A stretch of 64,000 nt of DNA from JAFAMB01 sp963775805. Lineage in GTDB: Bacteria > Verrucomicrobiota > Verrucomicrobiia > Chthoniobacterales > JAFAMB01. Below are positions 53,552 through 62,791 of the stretch, one piece after another. Numbering within the stretch: the stretch's first letter is position 1; each line of letters opens with the position of its first letter. The translations under genes were made by a program, and so were the position numbers. The stretch spans positions 992,001-1,056,000 of the forward strand of contig CAVZKG010000001.1 in assembly GCA_963775805.1 (NCBI GenBank), read 5' to 3'. A model generated the notes under the pieces. It saw nothing but the letters and a program-made list of their open reading frames with translations. It searched no databases and was not told the origin of the DNA.

Positions 53552-54808
53552 TCATCGTCGAAGTGCGGGAATGTTGCCGATCCAAGTGGTAACCAGAGCG
53601 AGAATCATTGTCCATCCGAATATCAGGGTCACAGAATCGACGGTGGCGCCGTTCGGAAGGACTGCCAAAAGTAATGAGACCAGGCCCCCGAGATAGACCA
53701 GACCGGCAATGATGCTAAACACGATTTGGCCCCTTTTCGAGCGATTCGTGAAGACCAGAGACATCGGGAACGCCGCTGCTACCAGTGTCAGGCCGACGAT
53801 AACCACTCCGATCTGTTTCAGGAGCAAACCGGCAATAAACAGACCGACTCCGGCAACCGCTCCCCCGCCGACTGCCACGGCTTCTCTCTTTTCGCTGGGA
53901 CGCAGGGAAAGGCGCGCAAAGCGATCGGCTAACAGGAACAGGTTTCCGACCGATTTTGCCGCCCAGATCCAGAGGACGAACAGGAAATAAAGCGCCACAA
54001 CCGCCACACCGACCGAAGCAAGACGTCCGACAAAGGCGAAGTTCGCAATTTGCATCACGACCAGGAGGCCGATCACAACCACCGCGCGGCCGGTGCGTCC
54101 CAGTTTCTCCATCGCGAAGCTGTACTTCAAATAGGCCCGGTATAGCGGCATTCTCGAGCGATAAGCATGCAGCAACCCTTCGCGCGCCTCTCGATGTTCC
54201 GGATCAATCCGCAGGGCAGAAAGGAAATGCTCTTCTGCCTGGCGGATTTCGCCGCGTTGAAGCGCCAGCATGCCCGCCGAGGAATGAGCCCACGGATTTT
54301 CCGGGTTTTTACCTAGCAAACCTTGAACTTCAGCCGCACTCTCCTCGAGGCGCCCTTGCATCCTAAGAGCGTCTGCCAAGCTGTCCGCTGCCGCTTCGTT
54401 CCCGGCGTCCAGCGCCAGTGCTTGACGAGCCGCGCGCTCAGCCTCACGCGGTTTGCCATAGACGAGCATTGCGAGCGATTCCGCCACATAAGAATCCGGC
54501 GAATTCGGATCAAGATTTCGCGCCGAATTCACCTCTACGAGGGCCTCTTTTGTGCGGCTAAGCAAAACCAAGATGTTCGCGCGCTGGGCATGATAAAACG
54601 CCTGTGTCGGGCGCAATCTCAATGCCTGATCGATCATCGATAACGCTTCAGGGCGCGTTTTCGGGTCGTGCATCAGACAAGTCGCCAAGAAAAAGAAACA
54701 TTGCGGATCGTCTGGATCGCTTTGAATTGCCTGGCGCAAATAAGATTCCGCCTCTCGATACCGGCCTTGTCTGACGAATAGAAGTGCCCGCGTGAATGGA
54801 TCGTTCAT
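53552..54808 (-). CDS. TPR-repeat membrane protein
   Basis: The product has 418 residues. The N-terminal half (about 1-220) is built of five or six tetratricopeptide repeats (for example GRYREAESYLRQAIQSDPDDP and GEIRQAEEHFLSALRIDPEHREA). The C-terminal half has about six hydrophobic segments (for example VVVIGLLVVMQIANFAFVG and IVFSIIAGLVYLGGLVSLL). No enzyme domain is seen. TPRs are probably cytoplasmic. Its start overlaps the stop of the TPR-AAA ATPase gene by four bases, which points to a joint function, probably assembly or turnover of a protein complex at the membrane. Function unknown. Confidence 0.75.
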   Translation of the reverse strand: MNDPFTRALLFVRQGRYREAESYLRQAIQSDPDDPQCFFFLATCLMHDPKTRPEALSMIDQALRLRPTQAFYHAQRANILVLLSRTKEALVEVNSARNLDPNSPDSYVAESLAMLVYGKPREAERAARQALALDAGNEAAADSLADALRMQGRLEESAAEVQGLLGKNPENPWAHSSAGMLALQRGEIRQAEEHFLSALRIDPEHREAREGLLHAYRSRMPLYRAYLKYSFAMEKLGRTGRAVVVIGLLVVMQIANFAFVGRLASVGVAVVALYFLFVLWIWAAKSVGNLFLLADRFARLSLRPSEKREAVAVGGGAVAGVGLFIAGLLLKQIGVVIVGLTLVAAAFPMSLVFTNRSKRGQIVFSIIAGLVYLGGLVSLLLAVLPNGATVDSVTLIFGWTMILALVTTWIGNIPALRR

Positions 54809-56160
54809 TTGCGGATTCCCAAAAATTTTAGCACATCATCGTAGAACCCGGCCTGGTTCGCGTAGAGGGCATAGTTCTTCGCGTTTTCGAGCCATGCTCG
54901 CGTTGACGGATTCATCGATTTGGCCACTTGAATAAGGTCTTCGGTTGCCAACGGCACAAGTCGTCCCTCTTTCATCGCTCGAGACAGTGCGCGCTCTGTC
55001 GCCAAATCGAACAGAGATTTCAGATCGGCACCTGAAAAATCTTTCGTTCGTTTGGCGATCGCTTTTATATCCAGAGGTTTGGCCGGTTTATCGCGCGCCA
55101 ATATTTCAACGATCGATTCCCGGGCCGATTCATCGGGAGGCGGAACAAATATGATTCGATCGAAGCGTCCCGGACGTCTGAACGCCGGGTCGAGGTGCCA
55201 GGGAGCGTTCGTAGCTCCAAGCACCAGGATCCCTTCGTTGCTACCGATGTTCCCGTCCATTTCCGCGAGGAACTGGTTGATGACCGTTCGAATAGCGCTT
55301 TCGCGAAAATCTTTGCGATCGGCCGCCAAAGCATCGACTTCATCGAAAAATAGAATTGCAGGCGCGTGATCACGTGCCAGCTGAAACGCTTGATGGAGGT
55401 TCTTTTCGCTGTTGCCAACGTAGAGATCCAAGATCTGATGAATCCCGACCGAAATGAAATTTGCTTGGATCTCCCCGGCGGCCGCTTTGCTGATCAGCGT
55501 TTTCCCGCACCCGGGCGGCCCATAGAGTAAGACACCGCCGCCGAGCTTTTTCCCGTAAGCTTTGAACAAAGCACGGTTCTGAAGCGGATAAATGATTTTC
55601 ATCCGAATCTCTTCCTTGATCTCTTCCATGCCACCGACGTCCTCAAAAGAGGAATCCGGTTTTTGCAGGTCGGGCGAAGTGTCGTTCTCCTTATCCGATT
55701 CCCAGATTTCGGATTCGCTCTCGTACGACGAGTCTGCAGATTGATCGGTAACCGCAGCTGTCTGTTCGACTGGGATATCGTGCTCGATACCGGCATCGCT
55801 TAAACCAGGATTCAATTTGAGCGCCTTCTGGTAACAGCGCGTTGCCAGATCCCGATCGCCTTCCGCGATCGCCAACCTTGAGAGCAGCATCCAGGCCTCC
55901 GCGAAACCGGGATCACCTTTGGTAAGGGCCTCGGTGCGAACCACGGCCTCGGAGATGTTCCCGGCCAGGAATAGAGCCTGCGCTATCCCAAGTTTGCCTT
56001 GCGCATTCCCAGGTGCATTTTGAAGAACACGATCGAATGCTTCTCTCGCCTCGTCGAAATTCAAGTCGTCCAAACAAGCTTGGCCGAACAGAAGCAGCAG
56101 CGGAACGTTGCTCGGCGATACCGATAGTGCTTCGCGCAGCGAGTCGAGCCTGGAGGTCAT
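54805..56160 (-). CDS. TPR-containing AAA ATPase
   Basis: The product has 451 residues. TPR-like repeats occupy about 1-125, an acidic, serine-rich linker about 130-170, and one AAA module about 175-400. The module has Walker A GPPGCGKTLISKA, Walker B AILFFDEVDALA, sensor 1 VLGATNAPWHLD, arginine fingers in FRRPGRFDR, and the C-terminal FSGADLKSLFDLA segment. It resembles the D-domains of Cdc48/FtsH-like unfoldases but has no protease domain. It likely works as a hexamer that remodels a partner bound by the TPRs. The downstream TPR membrane protein, overlapping by four bases, may be its anchor or adaptor. Confidence 0.82.
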   Translation of the reverse strand: MTSRLDSLREALSVSPSNVPLLLLFGQACLDDLNFDEAREAFDRVLQNAPGNAQGKLGIAQALFLAGNISEAVVRTEALTKGDPGFAEAWMLLSRLAIAEGDRDLATRCYQKALKLNPGLSDAGIEHDIPVEQTAAVTDQSADSSYESESEIWESDKENDTSPDLQKPDSSFEDVGGMEEIKEEIRMKIIYPLQNRALFKAYGKKLGGGVLLYGPPGCGKTLISKAAAGEIQANFISVGIHQILDLYVGNSEKNLHQAFQLARDHAPAILFFDEVDALAADRKDFRESAIRTVINQFLAEMDGNIGSNEGILVLGATNAPWHLDPAFRRPGRFDRIIFVPPPDESARESIVEILARDKPAKPLDIKAIAKRTKDFSGADLKSLFDLATERALSRAMKEGRLVPLATEDLIQVAKSMNPSTRAWLENAKNYALYANQAGFYDDVLKFLGIRK

Positions 56161-56322
56161 GAGGAATCACTATCAAGGTTCACAGAGAAATCGAATGGAA
56201 TTTGTCCTTATCCGTGGGGAGTTCCGGGCAGTTTCCGGAAAGTGAACCTCTCACAAGCTTGTAAACCTGTGAGAAGTTCAGGCTATTATGGTGTCTCCGA
56301 ATTAACGTCTACTATCGATGGA

Positions 56323-58272
56323 ATGACTTTCATGTCACTAATTGCTGACTCAACAGAATGGCTCGAAACCGATGGTCTCGGAGGGTTTGCGAGCGGGACT
56401 GTGTCCGGGATTCGAACACGGCGCTACCATGCGCTTTTGCTAACGGCGACCAATCCGCCGTCCGATCGCAAGGTGCTGGTAAACGGTTTCGAAGCGTGGG
56501 TTGAGACAGCGGGCAAAAAACTTTTTCTCAGTTCGCAACGGTACGCGCCGGATGTTGTTTACCCCGACGGCTCAACAAGGATCAGAAGCTTTAATGCACG
56601 ACCATGGCCGACGTGGCGATTTGGTCTCGGGAACAAACTGGAGATTCAGCAAGAGGTTTTTGTTCCGCACAACGAGTCTGCAGTCGTTCTGACCTGGTCC
56701 ATCTCAGGAGGGACAGGGATTGGGGCCAAGCTGATCGTCAGACCGTTGCTTTCAGGCAGGGATTTTCATGCGACCCACCACGAAAACGGAGCGATTCACT
56801 TCGATGCAGAAGTTCACAGGGAGCAGGTTCGCTGGAAACCGTACGGGGATATACCATCGACCGTTGCAAGAACGAATGGACGCTATCAACATTCGCCGAC
56901 CTGGTACCGAAACTTTTGCTACTCCGAAGAACGCGCGCGCGGCCTGGATTTTGTCGAGGACTTGGCGAGTCCAGGACTGTTCGAATGGGATTTGGGAATA
57001 GGTCCGGCTATTTTGATTTTCTGCGCCGAAGGTTTTGCGGAAGAAATCGTGACAGACCAAACCGCAGTTGTGGAGAGTTCGAAAAGACTTCGCGGCCGCG
57101 AGCTCGAACGCCGAAGGGCATTCCCAAATCGACTGGCGTCCGCTGCGGATAGCTATCTCGTCCGGCGCGGCGCGGGCAAGACCATAATCGCCGGCTATCC
57201 ATGGTTCGGCGACTGGGGCCGAGATACATTTATTTCTCTGCGGGGTCTGTGCCTCGCCGGTGATCGCCTGGAGATTGCGCGCCAGATATTGACCGAATGG
57301 GCCGGGGCCGTTTCAAAGGGAATGTTGCCGAACCGATTCCCGGATCGCGGCGTTGAACCGGAATTCAATTCGGTAGACGCCTCTCTCTGGTACATCATTG
57401 CCGTCTTCGAGTATCTGCAGGCAGTTCGTGGTAAACCGGATATCGATGATCCACAAACGAGCGCACAGCTTCGGCTCGCAATTGAATCCATCCTCACAGG
57501 CTATCATTCCGGGACAAGATTTCAGATCAAAGCCGACGTTGACAGCTTGCTCGCCGCGGGGAAACCGGGCGTGCAACTGACATGGATGGACGCAAAAGTC
57601 GGAGACCACGTGATCACACCCAGGATCGGGAAACCAGTCGAAGTCCAGGCGCTATGGATCAATGCGCTCTGGGTTGGACAATCAATTTCTGATAAATGGA
57701 AACCTATATTCGCGAGAGCGTCGGAGGCATTTGCCGCTCGGTTCTGGAACACAGAAAAAGGAGAGCTCTATGATGTCGTCGATGTCGATCATCGGCCAGG
57801 CGCGATCGATTCGCTCTCGCGCCCGAATCAAATCTTCGCCGTGGGCGGCCTGCCATTGAGGCTGCTCGATATGACCCGCGCGCGGCAGGTGGTCGATGCA
57901 GTCGAACGGAAGCTTTGGACACCCGCTGGGCCGCGGTCACTGGCACCGGGGCAACCGGGCTATATCCAGCGCTATGAAGGAGATGTCTGGCACCGAGACT
58001 CTGCATATCATCAAGGCACAGTTTGGCCCTGGTTAGCCGGTCCTTTCATCGAAGCCTGGGTAAGAGTCAACGGCGATACGTCAGAGGCAAAAAAGTTAGC
58101 AAGACAACGTTTTTTTGAACCGTTATTATCTCGCCTCGAGCTCGCTGGGGTCGGCCATTTATCAGAGATTGCGGACGCCGAACCGCCTCACGCACCGCGC
58201 GGCTGCCCGTTCCAAGCATGGTCAATGGGAGAACTCCTGCGGCTCGACCGCGTCGTGCTAGCCACAGATTAA
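56323..58272 (+). CDS. Glycogen-debranching-type amylo-alpha-1,6-glucosidase
   Basis: From the ATG at 56323 the product has 649 residues; ATG at 56332 and GTG at 56242 are alternatives. The N-terminal beta-rich domain begins EWLETDGLGGFASGTVSGI with RTRRYHALLL, characteristic of the archaeal-type debranching enzyme family. The C-terminal (alpha/alpha)6 catalytic domain contains GYPWFGDWGRDTFISLRGL near residue 320 with a catalytic acid, FNSVDASLWYI, and HRDSAYHQGTVWPWLAGPF. It hydrolyses alpha-1,6 branch stubs in glycogen in the cytoplasm. No other glycogen gene is adjacent. The gene is divergent from the AAA operon and is followed by the large repeat array. Confidence 0.9.
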   Translation: MTFMSLIADSTEWLETDGLGGFASGTVSGIRTRRYHALLLTATNPPSDRKVLVNGFEAWVETAGKKLFLSSQRYAPDVVYPDGSTRIRSFNARPWPTWRFGLGNKLEIQQEVFVPHNESAVVLTWSISGGTGIGAKLIVRPLLSGRDFHATHHENGAIHFDAEVHREQVRWKPYGDIPSTVARTNGRYQHSPTWYRNFCYSEERARGLDFVEDLASPGLFEWDLGIGPAILIFCAEGFAEEIVTDQTAVVESSKRLRGRELERRRAFPNRLASAADSYLVRRGAGKTIIAGYPWFGDWGRDTFISLRGLCLAGDRLEIARQILTEWAGAVSKGMLPNRFPDRGVEPEFNSVDASLWYIIAVFEYLQAVRGKPDIDDPQTSAQLRLAIESILTGYHSGTRFQIKADVDSLLAAGKPGVQLTWMDAKVGDHVITPRIGKPVEVQALWINALWVGQSISDKWKPIFARASEAFAARFWNTEKGELYDVVDVDHRPGAIDSLSRPNQIFAVGGLPLRLLDMTRARQVVDAVERKLWTPAGPRSLAPGQPGYIQRYEGDVWHRDSAYHQGTVWPWLAGPFIEAWVRVNGDTSEAKKLARQRFFEPLLSRLELAGVGHLSEIADAEPPHAPRGCPFQAWSMGELLRLDRVVLATD

Positions 58273-58312
58273 AGAAAGCAGGCCGCAGATTGCACAGATC
58301 GAAGGAGGGATA

Positions 58313-59762
58313 GCCACAGATTTCACCGATTATCACAGATTTGAGACATGAGATGGGATTCGCCGATCATCACTGTCTTCAGGCTAGCGTACCGAGTAAC
58401 ATCTTTTGCCGCAGATCGCACAGATCGAAGAAGGGATAGCCACAGATTTCACCGATTATCACAGATTTGAGACATGAGATGGGATTCGCCGATCATCACT
58501 GTCTTCAGCCTAGCGTACCGGGGAACATCTTTTGCCGCAGATCGCACAGATCGAAGAAGGGATAGCCACAGATTTCACCGATTATCACAGATTTGAGACA
58601 TGAAATGGGATTCGCCGATCCTCACTGTCTTCAGCCTAGCGTACCGGGAAACGTCTTTTGCCGCAGATCGCACAGATCGAAGAAGGGATAGCCACAGATT
58701 TCACAGATTATCACAGATTTGAGACATGAGATGGGATTCGCCGATCATCACTGTCTTCAGGCTAGCGTACCGGGGAACATCTTTTGCCGCAGATTGCACA
58801 GATCGAAGAAGGGACAGCCACAGATTTCACAGATTATCACAGATTTGAGACATGAGATGGGATTCGCCGATCCTCACTGTCTTCAGCCTAGCGTACCGGG
58901 GAACATCTTTTGCCGCAGATCGCACAGATCGAAGAAGGGATAGCCACAGATTTCACCGATTATCACAGATTTGAGACACGAGATGGGATTCGCCGATCCT
59001 CACTGGTCTTCAGGCTAGCGTACCGGGGAACATCTTTTGCCGCAGATCGCACAGATCGAAGAAGGGACAGCCACAGATTTCACAGATTATCACAGATTTG
59101 AGACATGAGATGGGACTCGCCGATCCTCACTGTCTTCAGCCTAGCGTACCGGGGAACATCTTTTGCCGCAGATCGCACAGATCGAAGAAGGGATAGCCAC
59201 AGATTTCACAGATTATCACAGATTTGAGACATGAGATGGGACTCGCCGATCATCACTGTCTTCAGGCTAGCGTACCGGGGAACATCTTTTGCCGCAGATT
59301 GCACAGATCGAAGAAGGGACAGCCACAGATTTCACAGATTATCACAGATTTGAGACATGAGATGGGACTCGCCGATCCTCACTGTCTTCAGGCTAGCGTA
59401 CCGGGGAACATCTTTTGCCGCAGATCGCACAGATCGAAGAGGGGATAGCCACAGATTTCACCGATTATCACAGATTTGAGACACGAGATGGGATTCGCCG
59501 ATCATCACTGTCTTCAGCCTAGCGTACCGGGGAACATCTTTTGCCGCAGATCGCACAGATCAAAGAAGGGACAGCCACAGATTTCACCGATTATTACAGA
59601 TTTGAGACACGAGATGGGATTTGCCGATCATCACTGTCTTCAGGCTAGCGTACCGGGGAATATCTTTTGCCGCAGATGGCACAGATCGAAGAAGGTATAG
59701 CCACAGATTTCACAGATTATCACAGATTTGGGATATGAATTGGGATTCGCCATTTTGCCTTT
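58313..59762 (+). repeat. Tandem array of 126-bp units (11 full copies plus partial)
   Basis: Units start (GCCACAGATTT) at 58313, 58439, 58565, 58691, 58817, 58943, 59070, 59196, 59322, 59448, 59574 and 59700; spacing is exactly 126 bp except one 127 bp caused by an extra G near 59006. Each has a CACAGATTT-CAC-GATTATCACAGATTT head, a conserved middle including GGCTAGCGTACCGGGGAAC, and a CGCAGATCGCACAGATCG tail. Copies differ at a few recurrent positions (ATCATC/ATCCTC, AGGCT/AGCCT, GATTCG/GACTCG, GGATA/GGACA). A degenerate partial copy precedes at 58261. Because 126 is divisible by three, short frames repeat along the array; they are not genes. Confidence 0.95.
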
Positions 59763-60172
59763 CCCAATCTGCGATAATCTGTGCAATCTGTGGCTGTCTC
59801 GTCCCCGACCTGTTGAATCCGTCGATCGCTTTTCCCAATCTGTGATAATCGGTGGAATCTGTGGCTATCTCTCCCCGAGCCGTGGAGTCCGCTGCTTGCT
59901 TGTTCCCAATCTGTGTTAATCGGTGGAATCTGTGGCTGTCCCTCCCCGAGCCGTGGAGTCCGCTGCTTGCTTTTCCCAATCTGTGATAATCGGTGGAATC
60001 TGTGGCTGTCCCCTCCCCGAGCCGTGGAGTCCGCTGCTTGCTTTTCCCAATCTGTGATAATCGGTGGAATCTGTGGCTATCCCCTCCCCGAGCCGTGGAG
60101 TCTGCTGCTTGCTTTTCCCAATCTGCGTTGATCTGTGGCATCCCTTCTTCGATCTGTGCAATCTGTGGCCGC
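59763..60172 (-). repeat. Inverted tandem array of about 71-bp units (5 copies plus partial)
   Basis: Units (CCCAATCTG) start at 59763, 59834, 59905, 59975, 60046 and 60117, spaced 70 or 71 bp. Read on the minus strand each contains GCCACAGATTCCACCGATTA and then TCACAGATTGGG, the same head motif as the 126-bp array but with a different spacer (AGCGGACTCCACGGCTCGGG). The two arrays thus point at each other with the turn-over near 59740-59763. Confidence 0.92.
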
Positions 60173-60252
60173 GCTTAACCTATTCGCTCTTTACTCGCCT
60201 AGTGGGATTTGCGATAGAGAGCACTCAAACGTCGAGAAACTACACTAATTTA

Positions 60253-60675
60253 ATGAAGCATTTCATCGCGAGTATTCTGTTTGCAGTATTGGCCATAGGA
60301 TGTGCAACTCAGTCCGCAAATCCGGATAACAACCTTGTCGCACGCGTCAAACAGAGTAAAGACGGACGAATTTCAAAAGAGGAATATACAACCTGGAATG
60401 TCGCGAGAATGTTCAGGCTCTATGACAGCGGCGCCAAGGGTTATGTTTCGATCGAGGATTGGCGAAGGCTTGAAGGGCCCGGTAGAGATGGGCTGTTCAA
60501 GAACCTGGATCACAATCACAATGGAAAAGTCACCGTAGAAGAAGCGGAAGCGAGTCCAAAGGTTCGCGCGTTGCTTGGTGGAAACTTTGCTGATATCGAC
60601 ACTAATCACGATGGCTGGATCGATCAGCAGGAAGCGGCTGCATATCTTGCAAAACGGCTGAAGTACGTCCCGTAA
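60253..60675 (+). CDS. EF-hand calcium-binding lipoprotein
   Basis: From the ATG at 60253 the product has 140 residues; upstream in-frame sequence is repeat DNA. The N-terminus is a lipoprotein signal (MKHFIASILFAVLAIGCATQ) with a lipobox ending in cysteine 18. Two clear EF-hand loops follow, DHNHNGKVTVEE and DTNHDGWIDQQE, plus one degenerate loop at DSGAKGYVSIED. It would be anchored to a membrane and bind calcium outside the cytoplasm. Similar small EF-hand lipoproteins are common in Verrucomicrobia and Planctomycetes with unknown roles. It is convergent with trpG. Confidence 0.85.
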   Translation: MKHFIASILFAVLAIGCATQSANPDNNLVARVKQSKDGRISKEEYTTWNVARMFRLYDSGAKGYVSIEDWRRLEGPGRDGLFKNLDHNHNGKVTVEEAEASPKVRALLGGNFADIDTNHDGWIDQQEAAAYLAKRLKYVP

Positions 60676-60734
60676 GCGCAACTTCAGGCGATAACGAGAG
60701 TCGATCAGCGCGCATGAGCGAACTGTAAGAGCGC

Positions 60735-61298
60735 TTACATGGAGAGGAAGTTCGCCAATAACTTCTTGCCTTCACCCGTCATGATCGACTCTGGATGAAA
60801 TTGAACTCCATGAACCGGGTACTCCCGGTGACGCAAACCCATTATCTCGTGTTCAGATGTTTCTGCTACGATTTCAAGTTGGTCGGGCAGCGTTTCGCGC
60901 CGCACAATCAGCGAATGATACCGGGTTGCCTCGAACGGGACCGGCAACCCTTGAAACACTCCGTCCCCCTCGTGAATGATTGGCGAGGTTTTTCCGTGCA
61001 TAAGACGAGCCGCACGCACAACTTCTCCGCCGTACACCTGCCCGATGCACTGGTGTCCGAGGCAAACTCCCAGAACCGGAATGTGCGGCCCAAAATGACG
61101 GATTAGGTCGTTGCTGATGCCCGCATCATCCGGCGTCCCGGGACCAGGCGAAATGCAGATCTTTTCCGGGTGCAACTCCTCCACTTCTTCGATTGACGTG
61201 CGATCGTTGCGTCGCACAACAAGATCCGCCCCCAATTCGCCAAAATATTGGACAAGGTTGTAGGTAAATGAGTCGTAGTTATCGAGGACCAGAATCAT
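60735..61298 (-). CDS. trpG: Anthranilate synthase component II (glutamine amidotransferase)
   Basis: The product has 187 residues and is a class I glutaminase: MILVLDNYDSFTYNLVQYF, the oxyanion strand CISPGPGTPDD, nucleophile cysteine in LGVCLGHQCIG near residue 79, and histidine/glutamate in VQFHPESIMTGEG. It supplies ammonia to TrpE for anthranilate, and in some bacteria the same protein also serves aminodeoxychorismate synthase. Its start overlaps the trpE stop by four bases. Confidence 0.95.
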   Translation of the reverse strand: MILVLDNYDSFTYNLVQYFGELGADLVVRRNDRTSIEEVEELHPEKICISPGPGTPDDAGISNDLIRHFGPHIPVLGVCLGHQCIGQVYGGEVVRAARLMHGKTSPIIHEGDGVFQGLPVPFEATRYHSLIVRRETLPDQLEIVAETSEHEIMGLRHREYPVHGVQFHPESIMTGEGKKLLANFLSM

Positions 61299-62791
61299 AA
61301 GAGTTGCTCCGCTCTTTCGATGGCGCGGAATGTTGCCATCGCCTTGTTAACGCTCTCTTGGTATTCCAGTTCGGGCTCCGAATCAGCTACGACCCCCCCA
61401 CCCGCCTGCACATACGCAACCCCATTTTGGAGCACAGTACTTCGCAATGCGATACAGGAATCGAGCTGGCCGTCGAACCCGAAATAACCGACAGCACCCG
61501 CGTAAACGCCTCTCTTCCCTTTCTCGAACTCGTAAATGAGCTGCATCGCACGGACTTTCGGCGCACCTGAGACGGTCCCGGCCGGAAACGTCGCGCGCAT
61601 CACATCGTAGGCGGTGTAGGTCTCATCTAGCTGACCCACCACGTTTGATACGATATGCATCACGTGACTGTATCGTTCGACCGCCATAAATTCGGTTAGT
61701 TTGACAGTGCCGAATTCGGAGATCCGGCCTACATCATTCCTTGCAAGGTCGACGAGCATCAAGTGTTCTGCTCGCTCTTTCGGATCTGCCAGGAGCTCTT
61801 CGGCAAGCAGTCGATCTTCGACAGAGTTGGACCCTCTCTTGCGCGTCCCTGCGATTGGACGGATCTCGACGGTACGCCCGCGCAACCGGACGTGAACCTC
61901 CGGAGAACTCCCAACCAGCGCGAATCGTTCTCCGAGTTTCAGGCAAAACATATAAGGAGACGGGTTAACAAAGCGCAACGCCCGGTAGAGCGCGAGGGGA
62001 TCCCCCTCAAATGTGGCTTCGAAACGCTGCGAAGGAACCATCTGAAAAATGTCGCCCGCTGCGATATGATCTTTCGCCTTGCGAACCATCTCGTGAAATT
62101 CTTCCCGGGTCGTATTTGACCGCGGCGTCGGTGAAGCTGTGACTGGCGCCGCATTCATCAACCGAGGCTCAGTCGGGGCTTCAAGTTGTTTGACGATTCC
62201 CTCAATCTTTCGCGCCGCTTCGTCATACGCTCGATCAATATCTTTTCCCTCTACAAATGCGTTTGCGAAGATTTTTAAGCGCCGGAATCGATGATCGAAC
62301 ACTAAAAATGTATCTGTTATGATAAAAACCATGTCCGGAAGACCAAGTTGGTCCGGAGGTGGTTCACCCACCGTCGGTTCAAAGAACCGCACCGTATCAT
62401 ACCCAATATAACCCACGGCTCCCCCGCTGAATGGAGCGAGCCCGGGAATCTCGACCGGCTTGTACGTCGCCATCAGTTGCTGGAGCTCCAGCAAAGGATC
62501 AACCGCAGTCTCGAATTCACGGCTCTTGCCGTTCTCTTCGATACGAATATGCTTGCCGCGTGCTTCGAAGTAAGTCCGAGGATCACTACCCAGAAACGAG
62601 TAGCGGCCCACGTGATCGTTACTCTCCGCCGATTCAAACAAAAACGATCGAACGCCGTTGTCGATCTTTTCAAACACCGCTATAGGCGTTTCATAATCGG
62701 CAACAAACTCCGTGTAGACCGGAATCAAATTACCTTTTCCGGCGAGCGCAGCAAACTCGTCGCGGGAAGGTAAGAGTGGCAAAGTAGTCAT
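61295..62791 (-). CDS. trpE: Anthranilate synthase component I
   Basis: The product has 498 residues. The N-terminal part has FLFESAESNDHVGRYSFLG, the feedback-site L-E-S-A-x-x-x-x-x-x-x-R-Y-S type motif that binds tryptophan. The chorismate-binding half contains GDIFQMVPSQRFEA, PIAGTRKRGSN, DLARNDVGRIS, and VSGAPKVRAMQLIYEFE. It makes anthranilate from chorismate with ammonia from TrpG. It is coupled by four-base overlaps both to hisI upstream and trpG downstream. The tryptophan-sensing motif suggests feedback inhibition. Confidence 0.96.
   Translation of the reverse strand: MTTLPLLPSRDEFAALAGKGNLIPVYTEFVADYETPIAVFEKIDNGVRSFLFESAESNDHVGRYSFLGSDPRTYFEARGKHIRIEENGKSREFETAVDPLLELQQLMATYKPVEIPGLAPFSGGAVGYIGYDTVRFFEPTVGEPPPDQLGLPDMVFIITDTFLVFDHRFRRLKIFANAFVEGKDIDRAYDEAARKIEGIVKQLEAPTEPRLMNAAPVTASPTPRSNTTREEFHEMVRKAKDHIAAGDIFQMVPSQRFEATFEGDPLALYRALRFVNPSPYMFCLKLGERFALVGSSPEVHVRLRGRTVEIRPIAGTRKRGSNSVEDRLLAEELLADPKERAEHLMLVDLARNDVGRISEFGTVKLTEFMAVERYSHVMHIVSNVVGQLDETYTAYDVMRATFPAGTVSGAPKVRAMQLIYEFEKGKRGVYAGAVGYFGFDGQLDSCIALRSTVLQNGVAYVQAGGGVVADSEPELEYQESVNKAMATFRAIERAEQLL

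Noticed and set aside
58719..59700. Series of 74-residue frames with near-identical sequence
   Set aside because: They are by-products of the 126-bp period being a multiple of three; no Shine-Dalgarno and many arginine, histidine and cysteine residues unlike real proteins.
58313..59762. CRISPR array
   Set aside because: The 126-bp units are nearly identical along their whole length, with no variable spacers, and no cas genes are present in the window.
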